DNA of 64,000 bases from Nocardia wallacei (GCF_014466955.1 NZ_AP023396.1:2976001-3040000); one strand, 5' to 3'. Counted from the first letter of the stretch, positions 15,985 through 24,759 are shown. Notes: generated by a model from the sequence alone, not told the origin. Numbers and translations are program-made.

Positions 15985-16758
15985 GTGGCAGACACAGCAC
16001 GCGTGGCGGTGGTGACCGGGGCGGGCCGCGGTATCGGGTTGGCGATCGTGCGCGCTCTGGTGGACGACGGCTTCGTCGTGGTGGCCGGTAGTCGCACGAT
16101 CACGACGCCGCTGCGGTCGGCGACCAGCGACGTGGTCGAAGTGGACCTGACGACCGCCGCCGGGCCCGCCCATCTCGTCCAGCACGCGCTCGACCGCCAC
16201 GGCGGCATCGACCTTCTCGTGAACAATGTCGCGGGCACGTCGACCCCGCCGGGCGGATTCCTCGCCCTCGACGACGACGCCTGGCGGTACACCCTCGACG
16301 CGACGGTCATGCCGACTGTTCGCGCGACGCGGGCGGCGCTGCCGGCGCTGCTCGAGCGCAGCGGCGCGATCGTCAACATCAGCTCGGTCAACGCCAGGAT
16401 GCCGCAGCCGCGTTTGGTCGCGCAGTCGGCGGCGAAGGCCGCGGTATCGAACCTCGGTAAGGCGCTCGCCGAGGAGTTCGGCGCTCAGGGACTGCGCGTC
16501 AACACGATCTCGCCCGGCCCGGTACTCACCGATCTGTGGACGACGCCCGGCGGACCGGGCGACATCCTGGCCCGGAAAGCCGGTGTCCCGCAGGACCTCA
16601 TCGTTGAGCGACTGCCGTCGATACTCGGCATGTCTACCGGCCGATTCACCACCCCCGACGAGGTCGCCGCACTCGTCGTCTTTCTCGTCTCGGGCAAGGC
16701 GTCGAACCTGAGCGGAGCGGACCTGGTGATCGACGGCGGCATGCTGAAGGCATTGTGA
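15985..16758 (+). CDS. Short-chain dehydrogenase/reductase
   Basis: This is a 257-residue SDR with TGAGRGIG near residues 11-18, NNVAG near 79, ISSVNA with the catalytic Ser and a C-terminal LSGADLVIDGGM. At the usual Y-x3-K position it reads VAQSAAKAAV, so the catalytic Tyr is replaced (AQSAAK) while the Lys is kept; activity may be altered. The start is GTG 15985 behind GAGGAGGAGCC. It is divergent from the MerR regulator, which probably controls it. Confidence 0.83.
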   Translation: MADTARVAVVTGAGRGIGLAIVRALVDDGFVVVAGSRTITTPLRSATSDVVEVDLTTAAGPAHLVQHALDRHGGIDLLVNNVAGTSTPPGGFLALDDDAWRYTLDATVMPTVRATRAALPALLERSGAIVNISSVNARMPQPRLVAQSAAKAAVSNLGKALAEEFGAQGLRVNTISPGPVLTDLWTTPGGPGDILARKAGVPQDLIVERLPSILGMSTGRFTTPDEVAALVVFLVSGKASNLSGADLVIDGGMLKAL

Positions 16759-16807
16759 GCAGGACGAGTCGGCCGAGAATGTTCCTCTCGCATATGGAGA
16801 AGATTAG

Positions 16808-16829
16808 TTGCAACAGCATATTATTGCAT
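16808..16829. promoter_or_regulatory. Possible operator/promoter before P450
   Basis: TTGCAA and TTGCAT at the two ends form an imperfect inverted repeat, and a TATTAT -10-like hexamer lies inside it, 97-102 bp upstream of the P450 start. The local AT-richness stands out against the GC-rich surroundings. The arms are short, so this is only a candidate. Confidence 0.3.
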
Positions 16830-16920
16830 TTACACTGAGATCACTTACCCCGAGGGCTCGGTGTCGGCTGAATCGTCCGCGAACCGAGAACGATGTAGTT
16901 CCTGCGAGAGGTGAATCTCT

Positions 16921-18123
16921 GTGACCACCAGCGCGGCCAGCGACGTCTACTACGATCCGTACGACGTCCGGCTCAATGCCGACCCCTACCCGATGTTCAA
17001 GCGGATTCGCGACGAGGTGCCCGTCTACTACAACGAGCAGCACGATTTCTACGCGTTGAGCCGCTGGCGGGACGTCAATGCCGCGCTGCTGGACCACAAG
17101 ACCTACAGTTCCGCGCGTGGCGCGATCATCGAGCTGATCAAGGCCGACATCACGATGCCGCCGGGCGTGCTGATCTTCGAGGACCCGCCGATCCACGACA
17201 TTCACCGGAAACTGTTGTCGCGCATGTTCACTCCGCGCAAGATTCGCGAACTCGAGGACAAGATCCGCGAGTTCTGCGCGCGCAGCCTGGATCCGCACGT
17301 GGGCACGGGCCGCCTGGACTTCATCGCCGACATCGGCGCGCAGATGCCGATGCGCACCATCGGCATGCTGCTCGGCATCCCGGAAGAGGACCAGGAAGCC
17401 ATCCGCGACTTCGCGAACGAGCAGATGCGCACCGAGGAGGGCAAGCCGATGAAGGCCGCCGAGGAGGGCATCGTCGGCGGCGACATCTTCGGCGCCTATA
17501 TCGACTGGCGCGCCGAGCACCCCTCCGACGACATCATGACCGAACTGCTCAACGTCGAGTTCGAGGACGAGACGGGCACGCTGCGGCGCTTGTCTCGCGA
17601 CGAGCTGCTGACCTACGTGAACGTGGTGTCCGGTGCGGGCAACGAGACCACGACGCGGCTGATCGGCTGGGCGGGCAAGGTGCTCGCCGAACACCCCGAC
17701 CAGCGGGCCGAATTGGTCGAGAACCCGCGGCTCATCCCCAACGCGGTCGAGGAACTGCTCCGATTCGAGCCGCCCGCACCGCATGTCGCGCGCTACGTCA
17801 CCCGCGACGTCGAGATACACGGCCGGACGGTGCCGCAGGGCAGCGCCATGATGCTGCTCATCGGCGCCGCCAACCGCGACGAACGCCAATTCCCGCCCGA
17901 CGGTGACGTTTTCGACATCCACCGCGACACCCGCCAGCACCTGACCTTCAGCGTCGGCACCCACTACTGCCTGGGTTCCGCCCTGGCCCGCCTCGAGGGC
18001 CGCATCGCCCTGGAGGAAATCCTGGCCCGCTTCCCACGCTGGGAGGTGGACCTCGACAACGCCAAACTCTCGCCCACCTCCACCGTGCGCGGCTGGGAAA
18101 CCTTGCCCGCCACCACTTCCTGA
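16921..18123 (+). CDS. Cytochrome P450
   Basis: This 400-residue P450 has the I-helix VSGAGNETTTR near residue 236, the K-helix E-L-L-R near 277 and the heme loop FSVGTHYCLGSALARLEG with the Cys ligand near 350. The style resembles mycobacterial CYP enzymes of lipid and steroid metabolism (CYP125/142-like region), but the exact family needs a comparison. No ferredoxin is adjacent; it may use the partners at 8776 and 10013. The start is GTG 16921 after GAGAGGTGAATCTCT. It appears monocistronic. Confidence 0.9.
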   Translation: MTTSAASDVYYDPYDVRLNADPYPMFKRIRDEVPVYYNEQHDFYALSRWRDVNAALLDHKTYSSARGAIIELIKADITMPPGVLIFEDPPIHDIHRKLLSRMFTPRKIRELEDKIREFCARSLDPHVGTGRLDFIADIGAQMPMRTIGMLLGIPEEDQEAIRDFANEQMRTEEGKPMKAAEEGIVGGDIFGAYIDWRAEHPSDDIMTELLNVEFEDETGTLRRLSRDELLTYVNVVSGAGNETTTRLIGWAGKVLAEHPDQRAELVENPRLIPNAVEELLRFEPPAPHVARYVTRDVEIHGRTVPQGSAMMLLIGAANRDERQFPPDGDVFDIHRDTRQHLTFSVGTHYCLGSALARLEGRIALEEILARFPRWEVDLDNAKLSPTSTVRGWETLPATTS

Positions 18124-18487
18124 CCGAGCGGGCAGTCGGTAGCAGAATCCGGTCACGCCGAAACCGGCTGTGCGGTCGCGCGCCGCATCCGGGGTTGGCC
18201 GGACGCCGACGATCGTGACCAATGAACAAACCTGCTATTGATCGCCGCCGCAACGGGCCCGGACTCGGCGCCGCCCGCCGAGAATCAACGACTCGCGCTC
18301 GATGGAGTCACCGTGCCGTCTCGCTGGATTTTGCACATCATCGGCTCGAGTTCGGTCGGGTACTTGCTCCTCTCCCATACGACGGCGTATTTCCGCCTTC
18401 GTCGCGCGGGACGCAGCCGTGGGCATCGTCGTGCAGACCGGCGATCATGCTGATTGAACCGGTGCCCGGGACGGTTAGGGTTGGGCG
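18124..18487. other. 364-bp gap, no gene recognised
   Basis: Short open frames exist on both strands, but none has a plausible start, ribosome site or recognisable motif. The right end carries GGTTAGGGTT upstream of the next gene and may include its promoter. I see no clear repeat, terminator or RNA here. Confidence 0.5.
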
Positions 18488-19084
18488 ATGGCGATGCTCC
18501 GGGAATCGGCTGGTCCGATTCGGCTGTATATGTCGATGTCGCTCGACGGCTTTATCGCAGGCCCGGACGATCGACCGGGCCAGGAGCTCGGCCGGGCCGG
18601 CGGACGGCTGTTCAACTGGCTCGACGACCGGGAATCGGACGGTCCCAGCGGGCAGGTTTATCGGGAGGCGCTGGCGACCGGCGCAGTGATCTCCGGACGT
18701 CGGACCTTCGAACTCGCCGGACGTTGGCAGGGCGACCATCACGACGGAGTGCCCATCCTCGTCCTCACCCACCAGGTGGGCGACGTGCCCCCGGGGCACG
18801 CGCGATATGTCACCGACGTCGAGGAGTGCGCTCGTCTGGCGCGGGCTGCCGCCGGGGACCGGCCGGTCATGGTCCATGGCGCGGGCGCGGCCCAGGCACT
18901 CCTTCGGGCCGGGGAGCTCGACGAGATGGAGATTCATCTGGTTCCGGTTCTCCTCGGGGAGGGCCGACGCCTCTTCGAGCATCTCGGCGGCGATCACATC
19001 GAGCTCGAGTTGGTTCGACGGCTCGAGGACCGAGACGTCACGCACCTCCGCTACCGTGTGCGCCGACCCGAGGAGGTTGCGTGA
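18488..19084 (+). CDS. Dihydrofolate reductase/RibD C-terminal-family protein
   Basis: The 198-residue protein begins IRLYMSMSLDGFIAGPDD, the standard N-terminal strand and loop of the RibD C-terminal/DHFR-like family, then VISGRRTFELAGRWQG near residue 75 and MVHGAGAAQALLRAGELDEM near 128. LVPVLLGEGRRLFE near 155 completes the family pattern. These proteins bind NADPH and reduce a mostly unknown substrate. The start is ATG 18488 after GGTTGGGCG. Its stop overlaps the start of the next gene (GTGA). Confidence 0.88.
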   Translation: MAMLRESAGPIRLYMSMSLDGFIAGPDDRPGQELGRAGGRLFNWLDDRESDGPSGQVYREALATGAVISGRRTFELAGRWQGDHHDGVPILVLTHQVGDVPPGHARYVTDVEECARLARAAAGDRPVMVHGAGAAQALLRAGELDEMEIHLVPVLLGEGRRLFEHLGGDHIELELVRRLEDRDVTHLRYRVRRPEEVA

Positions 19085-19494
19085 AGACGATCTTCGTCGC
19101 CTTCCGCGTCACCGACCTGGACCGCTCGCTCGATTTCTACACCGCGCTGGGCTATGTCGAGCTGGGCAGGGTCGAGCCGGGTGACGGGGTTCGCCTGGTG
19201 ATCCTGAGGTTCCCCGGCGAACCGGCGGCATCGCTGGAGCTGGTCTATCGTCCGGGCGGTGGACGTATCGACGGCGGGGGCAGTGTCGATCACCTCGCGG
19301 TGCAGGTCGACGCACTGGCCACCACCGTGGAGCGGCTGATCGCCGTGGGCCTGGAGCCCGGACCCGTCCAATACCCGGGTGGGCCGGACGGCCCGAAGAC
19401 GTCGTGGCTCACCGATCCGGACGGCTATCGAATCGAGTTGGTGGAGTGGCCAACTGGGCACCCGGACGGTCTTACCGACGCGGACTTCCCCTGA
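19081..19494 (+). CDS. Glyoxalase-I-like VOC protein
   Basis: This 137-residue VOC protein looks like lactoylglutathione lyase: FRVTDLDRSLDFYTALGY, LELVYRPGGG, SVDHLAVQVDAL and LTDPDGYRIELVEW. Three of the four metal ligands of GloA (Glu in LELVY, His in VDHLAV, Glu in IELVEW) are visible. At the first-His position the sequence reads FVAFRV, so that ligand appears replaced. GTG 19081 overlaps the RibD-like gene stop, so the two are co-translated. Confidence 0.83.
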   Translation: MKTIFVAFRVTDLDRSLDFYTALGYVELGRVEPGDGVRLVILRFPGEPAASLELVYRPGGGRIDGGGSVDHLAVQVDALATTVERLIAVGLEPGPVQYPGGPDGPKTSWLTDPDGYRIELVEWPTGHPDGLTDADFP

Positions 19495-19552
19495 GATCGA
19501 ACGCGTGGCACGTCATTCACCGGTCGAGAATGGTCCACGAGAGAGCACGCCG

Positions 19553-20173
19553 TCAGAACTTCCGTAATCCGTTGCGCAGCAATCCGAATGCCACCTCCGC
19601 GTCGGCAACGGCTCCGGGATGACGTTCGTCGGCGGACCGGCCGGCACCGAGGTGCCGCACATTGTCATCGGCCAGCAGGTGTTGTGTGGTGGCGAACTGT
19701 GCCGCCGCGAGGCGCGCGGGCAGGACGTCGGCGTTCGTCGTCTCCCGGAGCGCGTCCGCCAGCAGAGCGGCATCGCGCCGTCGAAGAGCCTGTAAACCGT
19801 TGGTGAGCACCGGATTCGCGTTGATCAGCCGGTACAGGGCGAGTACGTCCGCGTCGTCGCAGAGTCCGGTCACGGGGTCGCGCCGATCCAGCCCGGCCAG
19901 AAAGTGGGCTCGCAATGCGGCGAGTGGTGTCCATCGCGCGGGCCGGGCCCGTACGACGCGTGCCGCCTCTCCTTCGTGGTCGGCTACCCGATGCAGGACG
20001 AGGTCCTCCTTGGCGGGGAAGTAGCTGAACAGGGTTCGGCGCGACACCCCGGCCGCCGCGGCGACGGCGGCGACGGATGTCTGTTCGTAACCGGCCTCGA
20101 GGAACAGGGCGATCGCCGCCTCCGAGATCGCCTGCCGGGTGAATTGCTTCTTCTGTTCGCGGAGTCCGGGCAC
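19553..20173 (-). CDS. TetR-family transcriptional regulator
   Basis: This 206-residue TetR protein has the DNA-binding helices at residues 10-55: TRQAISEAAIALFLEAGYEQTSVAAVAAAAGVSRRTLFSYF, then PAKEDLV. The C-terminal helical domain is not specific. It is divergent from the alpha/beta hydrolase at 20251, with a near-perfect TetR operator between them, so it is probably a local repressor of itself and that hydrolase. Confidence 0.87.
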   Translation of the reverse strand: MPGLREQKKQFTRQAISEAAIALFLEAGYEQTSVAAVAAAAGVSRRTLFSYFPAKEDLVLHRVADHEGEAARVVRARPARWTPLAALRAHFLAGLDRRDPVTGLCDDADVLALYRLINANPVLTNGLQALRRRDAALLADALRETTNADVLPARLAAAQFATTQHLLADDNVRHLGAGRSADERHPGAVADAEVAFGLLRNGLRKF

Positions 20174-20192
20174 ACAGTCATCCTAGGCGTTT

Positions 20193-20224
20193 CTGCACTC
20201 GAGCTACTATTGCACCGAGTGCAG
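20193..20224. promoter_or_regulatory. TetR operator overlapping hydrolase promoter
   Basis: CTGCACTCG (20193-20201) and CGAGTGCAG (20216-20224) are perfect 9-bp inverted arms with a 14-bp spacer. A -10-like TACTAT (20205-20210) lies between them. The site is in the 77-bp divergent gap between the TetR gene and the hydrolase. Confidence 0.7.
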
Positions 20225-20250
20225 ATTTTGGGTGGTTCTACGGAGGTAGC

Positions 20251-21135
20251 GTGCCGAATCGACGTCGGAGTCTCGTGATCAATGCCCGGGCCGGTGGCGG
20301 GACGGGCACGGAACTGGTCTTCCTGCACGGCGGGTCGGGCAGTTGGCAGTTGGGCGCGGAGCTGTTCGAACAACTGCCGCCCGCGGTGAGCTGGTGGGGT
20401 GTCGACCTTCCCGGACACGGGGATTCGGCATGGACCGGGCATTACAGTCTGGAGAACGCCGCCGATGAACTCGCGAGCTGGGCGGCCGCGAATCTGGCAG
20501 GCCCGGCGTGGTGGTACGGCCATTCCTACGGCGGCCAAGTCGCGCTGGCATTGGCCGGTAGGCATCCGGACGCGGTGTGCGGGCTCGTGTTGGGGGATAC
20601 GCCACTGTCGCTATCCGCCATGCTGAAGCTGTTGAAGCACAGCGGAATTCGGATGCGCAGGTGGCAAAGCTGGTGTGGGCGGCCGGAATCCGAGCTGCTG
20701 GCATTGCTCGGCGCCGAGCCGGTGGGCACCCAGACCGCCGCGGAAATGCTCGGCGCCGAACACCCCTACCTCCGCCGCATGGCCGCCGCCCTGCACCGGC
20801 ACGATCCCGCGTACCTCGACGCGATCGTGGGCCGTACCCGCGAGGTCTACGGCGGTCTGGATTACGCGGCGACCTGGCTGAGTCGAGTCAACGGACCGGT
20901 CGTACTGTTGCGCGCCGACCCGGCGGTGTTCGCCCTGTCCGACGACAGCGACGAGATGCTCGTGCGCGAGAACGCCCGCGAGGGGGTAATCCGGCTGCTG
21001 CCGGGGGTGGGGCACGGGTTGCAGAACTTCGCCCCGACGGCAGTCGCGGACACGCTTGCCGAGCTGATGGCTGTCCGGCACGACGGCGATTCGGGCGTCA
21101 CATCGGGCAAGCGTCGACCCACCGCTCACCGATGA
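20251..21135 (+). CDS. Alpha/beta hydrolase
   Basis: This 294-residue hydrolase has ELVFLHGGSGSW near residues 21-32 as the oxyanion region, GHSYGG with the nucleophilic Ser near 92 and a C-terminal PGVGHGLQN supplying the His near 252. The family covers esterases, lipases and epoxide or haloalkane hydrolases. The start is GTG 20251 behind ACGGAGGTAGC. Control by the divergent TetR gene is likely from the operator at 20193-20224. It could detoxify the ligand of that regulator. Confidence 0.86.
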   Translation: MPNRRRSLVINARAGGGTGTELVFLHGGSGSWQLGAELFEQLPPAVSWWGVDLPGHGDSAWTGHYSLENAADELASWAAANLAGPAWWYGHSYGGQVALALAGRHPDAVCGLVLGDTPLSLSAMLKLLKHSGIRMRRWQSWCGRPESELLALLGAEPVGTQTAAEMLGAEHPYLRRMAAALHRHDPAYLDAIVGRTREVYGGLDYAATWLSRVNGPVVLLRADPAVFALSDDSDEMLVRENAREGVIRLLPGVGHGLQNFAPTAVADTLAELMAVRHDGDSGVTSGKRRPTAHR

Positions 21136-21199
21136 GTTCGGCGACGTGATTCCGTCTACTCCTCCGAACCACAAACCGTAGCGAGAAGCGGAGTCACAC

Positions 21200-21814
21200 A
21201 TGTCGAACAACGAGCAGAGCGCCGGTCGCAGGGTGGCCGCCGAGGTCACCGTGTCGATGGATGGCTACAGCAGTACCGGGCCCGACGACGATATGAGCTG
21301 GTGCATGGAACACATCATGAGCGGGCAGAGCGAGCTGTATTACGAAGGCATTTGGCGCGGCGCGAGCACCGTAGTCCTCGGGAGAACCAATTGGGAGGGC
21401 TTCACGGCGGTGTGGCCGGGTCTGACCAGTGACCCGTCCAGCTCGGCCCGCACCCGCGACCTCGGCGAGTGGCTTGCCACCGTCGAGAAAGTCGTCTTCA
21501 CCAAGACATTGGAGCAGGCCGATCTGGACAAGGCCGAATGGACCAACGCCAGAATCGGCCGCGACCTCGAGGCGGAGGTGCGTGCGCTCAAACAGACCCC
21601 CGGCCGCGACATCCTGGTGTGCAACAGCGCCAGTATCATTCAAGGTCTGCTCGAGGCAGGTCTCGTCGACGACCTCTACCTGACCATCGTTCCGAAAACC
21701 CTCGGCGGCGGCCTGCGGCTCCTTCCCGACAACTACGCATCGGGCTGGCGACTTGCCACCGCCACCACCTTCCCCGATTCCAGCACCATCTCCCTGCACT
21801 ATTGCCGGGACTGA
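21200..21814 (+). CDS. Dihydrofolate reductase/RibD C-terminal-family protein
   Basis: The 204-residue protein has VAAEVTVSMDGYSSTGPDDD at the N-terminus, STVVLGRTNWEGF near residue 57, ILVCNSASIIQGLLEAGLVD near 140 and LTIVPKTLGGGLRL near 163. It is a second member of the RibD/DHFR-like family after the one at 18488, but only distantly similar to it. It is probably an NADPH-dependent reductase of unknown substrate. It starts at ATG 21200 and seems monocistronic. Confidence 0.85.
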   Translation: MSNNEQSAGRRVAAEVTVSMDGYSSTGPDDDMSWCMEHIMSGQSELYYEGIWRGASTVVLGRTNWEGFTAVWPGLTSDPSSSARTRDLGEWLATVEKVVFTKTLEQADLDKAEWTNARIGRDLEAEVRALKQTPGRDILVCNSASIIQGLLEAGLVDDLYLTIVPKTLGGGLRLLPDNYASGWRLATATTFPDSSTISLHYCRD

Positions 21815-22297
21815 CGGCTGGGCACTTCTGAACCGGCCGAGAGTTTGCAAAGACGCTTCGCTGGAACAAGAGGTGATATTCGACAGCCCTATCCCGCGCC
21901 GCAGGACTTCGCGCTCGAGCAGGAACGATTCCCACGCGCCGAGCAGTACATGCCGCCGTGGTTCAGGGCGGGCCTCGCCGCCGCCGGTGTCGACAATGGC
22001 CGAAACGAGAATCGGCATGCGTGATCAATGCCTGTTCTGCGGCATCGTCGCGGGCGGCCTCCCGGTGTGAAGGTGGCCGAGGACGGTACAGGCCAATCGA
22101 TGCGCGGGGTTTGAGCATCGCCCGGCCGTCTACCCGGATGATGTGCCCCCTGCCGCGGACCGCCTCGCGCGACAGGGGGCGCGCTCACCGCTATTTCGGA
22201 CATGTACGGACCGACGGCAGCTCCATGCCATCCTGCGGCGAGGGTGAATCCAGCGGTATAGCTGGAGGATTCGGCCGGGCGAAGCGTTGCGATCGGT
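21815..22297. other. 483-bp gap with only gene debris
   Basis: Apart from the HIT remnant this stretch has no gene I can support. A GCCCCCTG/CAGGGGGC hairpin with 8-bp arms and a 20-bp loop lies at 22145-22180 and could act as a weak terminator. Base composition is lower in GC than the surroundings, consistent with an accessory, decaying segment. Confidence 0.5.
22017..22114 (+). pseudogene. Remnant of a HIT-family protein
   Basis: ATG 22017 opens 17 codons reading MRDQCLFCGIVAGGLPV before a stop. This is the usual start of HIT nucleotide-hydrolase proteins (two zinc-type Cys, then IVAG-x-x-P). A reading frame one base earlier (22067-22114) continues with VKVAEDGTG, resembling the V-x-E-D-E that follows in HIT proteins, before another stop. 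No HxHxH motif is found downstream. It appears to be a decayed 5' fragment. Confidence 0.45.
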
Positions 22298-22480
22298 CTA
22301 AGACGCCAGCCAGCGTTCGATGTGGTCGAGGGTGGGGGCGGCGAATATGGGGTCGCCGTGTTGGGCGTCGAGCAGGACCCAGTCGTGCGGTTGCCACGGC
22401 GCGCGGATGAGGTGATATCCGGCGCGCGTGGCGCGCATCGTGAGTTGTCTGGTTCGGAGGGGTATCGGGTCAGAAGTCAT
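22298..22480 (-). CDS. Small hypothetical protein
   Basis: This is a 60-residue protein beginning MTSDPIPLRTRQLTMRA and ending LDHIERWLAS. Its middle (GYHLIRAPWQPHDWVLLDA) is rich in aromatic residues. It has no known domain. The ATG at 22480 overlaps the stop of the next upstream gene by 11 bp (22470-22480), so the two are coupled. It is the last of three small - strand genes opposite the XRE-TPR regulator, an arrangement common near such regulators in actinobacteria. Confidence 0.6.
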   Translation of the reverse strand: MTSDPIPLRTRQLTMRATRAGYHLIRAPWQPHDWVLLDAQHGDPIFAAPTLDHIERWLAS

Positions 22481-22817
22481 CGGAGCTCCAAAGCTTGTGG
22501 CGGCGTGAAGAATCCGGAGTGATACGTCCTGCGGCGACCAGGGTGCGGAACGCGGCGCGTTTGCGTGGGCAGTCGTGGTCGCGATGTAGTTGCATCGTGG
22601 TGTGCGCCTCGGTCGTGGAGAGCGCACTGGTCGGTGCGCGGCATGTCCAGGTCTCGGGCCAAGCCATGTGACCTGTGCGGCAGGGTGTTTCGGGCCGATG
22701 TGCCGAGGTCGGACGGTCCGGTGGAATGATCGGCCAAACGCATGCCAACCCGAGTGCGGCGAATACGGCAACGCCCGCGATCGCAAGGGCGCTCTGCGCT
22801 ATCTCCCACGCGCACAA
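22470..22817 (-). CDS. Small membrane-anchored hypothetical protein
   Basis: The 115-residue frame starts with a hydrophobic helix (IAQSALAIAGVAVFAALGLACV, about residues 6-27) and continues with a Cys/His/Arg-rich soluble tail ending KLWSSDDF. TTG 22817 is the first possible start after an in-frame stop and has only a weak ribosome site, so the start is uncertain. The gene lies 7 bp after the stop of the 22824-23171 gene and overlaps the next start, suggesting a three-gene operon. No function is recognised. Confidence 0.5.
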   Translation of the reverse strand: MCAWEIAQSALAIAGVAVFAALGLACVWPIIPPDRPTSAHRPETPCRTGHMAWPETWTCRAPTSALSTTEAHTTMQLHRDHDCPRKRAAFRTLVAAGRITPDSSRRHKLWSSDDF

Positions 22818-22823
22818 TCGCTT

Positions 22824-23171
22824 TCACCGCTCGAATCGAGTGTTCCAGCCGGTAGGCGGCATCGCTAGCGCGGCGAGACCGTCGAGCACTTGCTGCAGCG
22901 TCGGCAATTCCGGCGCGTCCGCGATGCGCGCCGGACCGACCCCGCCGACCGGGAAATCGATGCCGCGTGCGTGCGCACGTTCCCGCGGACCGGTTCGCTG
23001 CGGAGCGATCCGGCCGTGGTGCACCAAGGTGCAGTACGCGACCCACTTCCATCCGCACCGGTCGATCCGGCACCCCCGATGCCGCTGCATCTGCTGATGT
23101 GCGAGAAGGACTTCCGCCAGACCGCAGATGCGTGGCGGAGTGACGGTCATGGCGCTGATCATCTCGTGCAT
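22824..23171 (-). CDS. Small hypothetical protein
   Basis: This 115-residue protein begins MHEMISAMTVTPPRICGLAE and has a His/Cys/Arg-rich centre (MQRHRGCRIDRCGWKWVAYC) that could bind metal. A longer upstream frame exists, but ATG 23171 has AAAGGAAG at good spacing and was chosen. It is divergent from the XRE-TPR regulator at 23371 and heads the short - strand operon. I do not recognise a family. Confidence 0.6.
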   Translation of the reverse strand: MHEMISAMTVTPPRICGLAEVLLAHQQMQRHRGCRIDRCGWKWVAYCTLVHHGRIAPQRTGPRERAHARGIDFPVGGVGPARIADAPELPTLQQVLDGLAALAMPPTGWNTRFER

Positions 23172-23370
23172 GCGGTGCTTCCTTTCCTTCGAACTCTTGG
23201 TGAGCAGAACTGAGCACCAGTTTTCGATCCGTGGACGCCACGCGGAACGACTACTGGTGGGTGATTCGGGGGAGGATGTCGGGAGGTGGTCCGAATGGGC
23301 ACCATGTCGGTGCCTCAGTTGCGAGGATGCGGCGTAGGGATCAGTCGAGCGTGGAGAGTGGGTGGGTTGA

Positions 23371-24759
23371 TTGGCAGAACCGAACAGCGAGCTCGTAAAT
23401 GCCCGGATGCGGGTTCGATCAGCTACGACCGGACATCCGTTGTCCCGCAATGAACTCGCCGAATCGGTAAACGCTTGGATATTCCGAGAGCGCGGCCGGA
23501 TCGTCGAGTTGTCGGGAAACTACATCGGGAAGCTCGAGCGTGGCCTATTTCGCTGGCCTGGTGACGACTGTCGCGCTGGGTTGCGGGCCGTGCTCGGTAC
23601 CGCAACGGATGCGGAACTCGGATTCCGTCGGCCGGACCGAGGGCCGGGGGCGGTTACTACGATGGTGGCGAACGAGCCATCCACCCCGGTATCGGCAGGT
23701 GCCAGAGAGGAGGTAGACGACGTGCTTCGTCGTACCTTCCTGGCGAACGCTTCGCTCGCTGGAGTAGGCACCGCGGTGAGCCTCGAAATGGCCCGCCACG
23801 GTCTCAACCAGGCCATGGCCGAGGGTGCGGCGGCCGACATCGCCGACTGGTACGAGATCGTCCGTGAATACGGTGAGATCCATGTGACGGACACGTCGAG
23901 TCGCCTGCACGAGCTGTTGCTGACGGACGTGCTGATCCTTCAGCTTGCTCTCGGACAGACTGCGAATCCTGCACGGCGGCGGCGGTTCTATGAGATAGGG
24001 GCACTTCTGAGCCATTACATGGCGCAGGCAGTGGGCGACCTTGGTCAGCGAAGGGAAGCCATGCGATGGTGGCGGACAGCGCGGCTGGCTGCGGATGCGT
24101 CCGGTGACCTGCGTACCATGTTGTACATCCGCGGCCGCGCGGCGATTCGGGAAATCTACGACGGCCGCTCGCCGACTTCGATTCTCGAATCTATCGGTGA
24201 AGCCGACGAATTGATGGCTACCGGTCCGGTAGCCGGGCTGCCGAGTTTGCTTGCAGCTCGTGCGCAGTCGTACGCCCTGCTCGGTCGTGCGGAGGAAGCC
24301 GAGTCCGACCTTCGAACCTTGCGCGATGTCTTCGCCGAACTTCCATCGGATATGACCGCGTGCCACGGTTGGCACTGCTGGGCCTACCCCGAAGAACGAG
24401 TGCGGTTCACCGAGAGTTTCGTCTACTCGCATCTCGGGAACGTTGCGGCGGCGGAAGCCGCACAGCAGGCGGCGCTGTGCCTGTACCCGCCGAACATCGT
24501 TCGCGGGCCGACACAGATCGAACTGCAGCGCGCCCTGTGTCATGTGCGAGACGGGGATTGTGCCGAGGGTGCCCGTCACGCGATCAATACGGTGAACCGG
24601 TTGCCTGCGGAGTATCGCACGCGGTTCGTGATGGGTCTCAGCGAGCAGGTTTACGAAGCGATACCGTCGGAGGAACGGGGTTCGGCAGCCGTCGCGGACC
24701 TGCGAGAGTTGATCCGTTCGGACGCGATTGCTCAGCAGCGCAGGGTGATTCGGTCATGA
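23371..24759 (+). CDS. XRE-type HTH regulator with TPR-like domain
   Basis: This is a 462-residue protein. Residues 20-75 form an XRE-like helix-turn-helix adapted for actinobacteria (LSRNELAESVNAWI then NYIGKLERGLFRWP). Residues 120-455 are all-helical with tetratricopeptide-like repeats (for example EAMRWWRTARLAADASGD and AEEAESDLRTLRDVF). Such proteins act as ligand- or peptide-sensing regulators of neighbouring genes. The start appears to be TTG 23371; a later start would cut the helix-turn-helix. It overlaps the acetyltransferase start (ATGA), and the three small divergent genes are possible targets. Confidence 0.8.
   Translation: MAEPNSELVNARMRVRSATTGHPLSRNELAESVNAWIFRERGRIVELSGNYIGKLERGLFRWPGDDCRAGLRAVLGTATDAELGFRRPDRGPGAVTTMVANEPSTPVSAGAREEVDDVLRRTFLANASLAGVGTAVSLEMARHGLNQAMAEGAAADIADWYEIVREYGEIHVTDTSSRLHELLLTDVLILQLALGQTANPARRRRFYEIGALLSHYMAQAVGDLGQRREAMRWWRTARLAADASGDLRTMLYIRGRAAIREIYDGRSPTSILESIGEADELMATGPVAGLPSLLAARAQSYALLGRAEEAESDLRTLRDVFAELPSDMTACHGWHCWAYPEERVRFTESFVYSHLGNVAAAEAAQQAALCLYPPNIVRGPTQIELQRALCHVRDGDCAEGARHAINTVNRLPAEYRTRFVMGLSEQVYEAIPSEERGSAAVADLRELIRSDAIAQQRRVIRS

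Noticed and set aside
16775..16789. GAGAAT box upstream of the second P450
   Set aside because: GAGAAT-GTT-CCTCTC has a good left half but two mismatches in the right half and lies about 130 bp from the start; not counted.
18279..18293. Another GAGAAT box in the gap before the RibD-like gene
   Set aside because: Only the left half fits; the right half matches at three of six positions, close to random.
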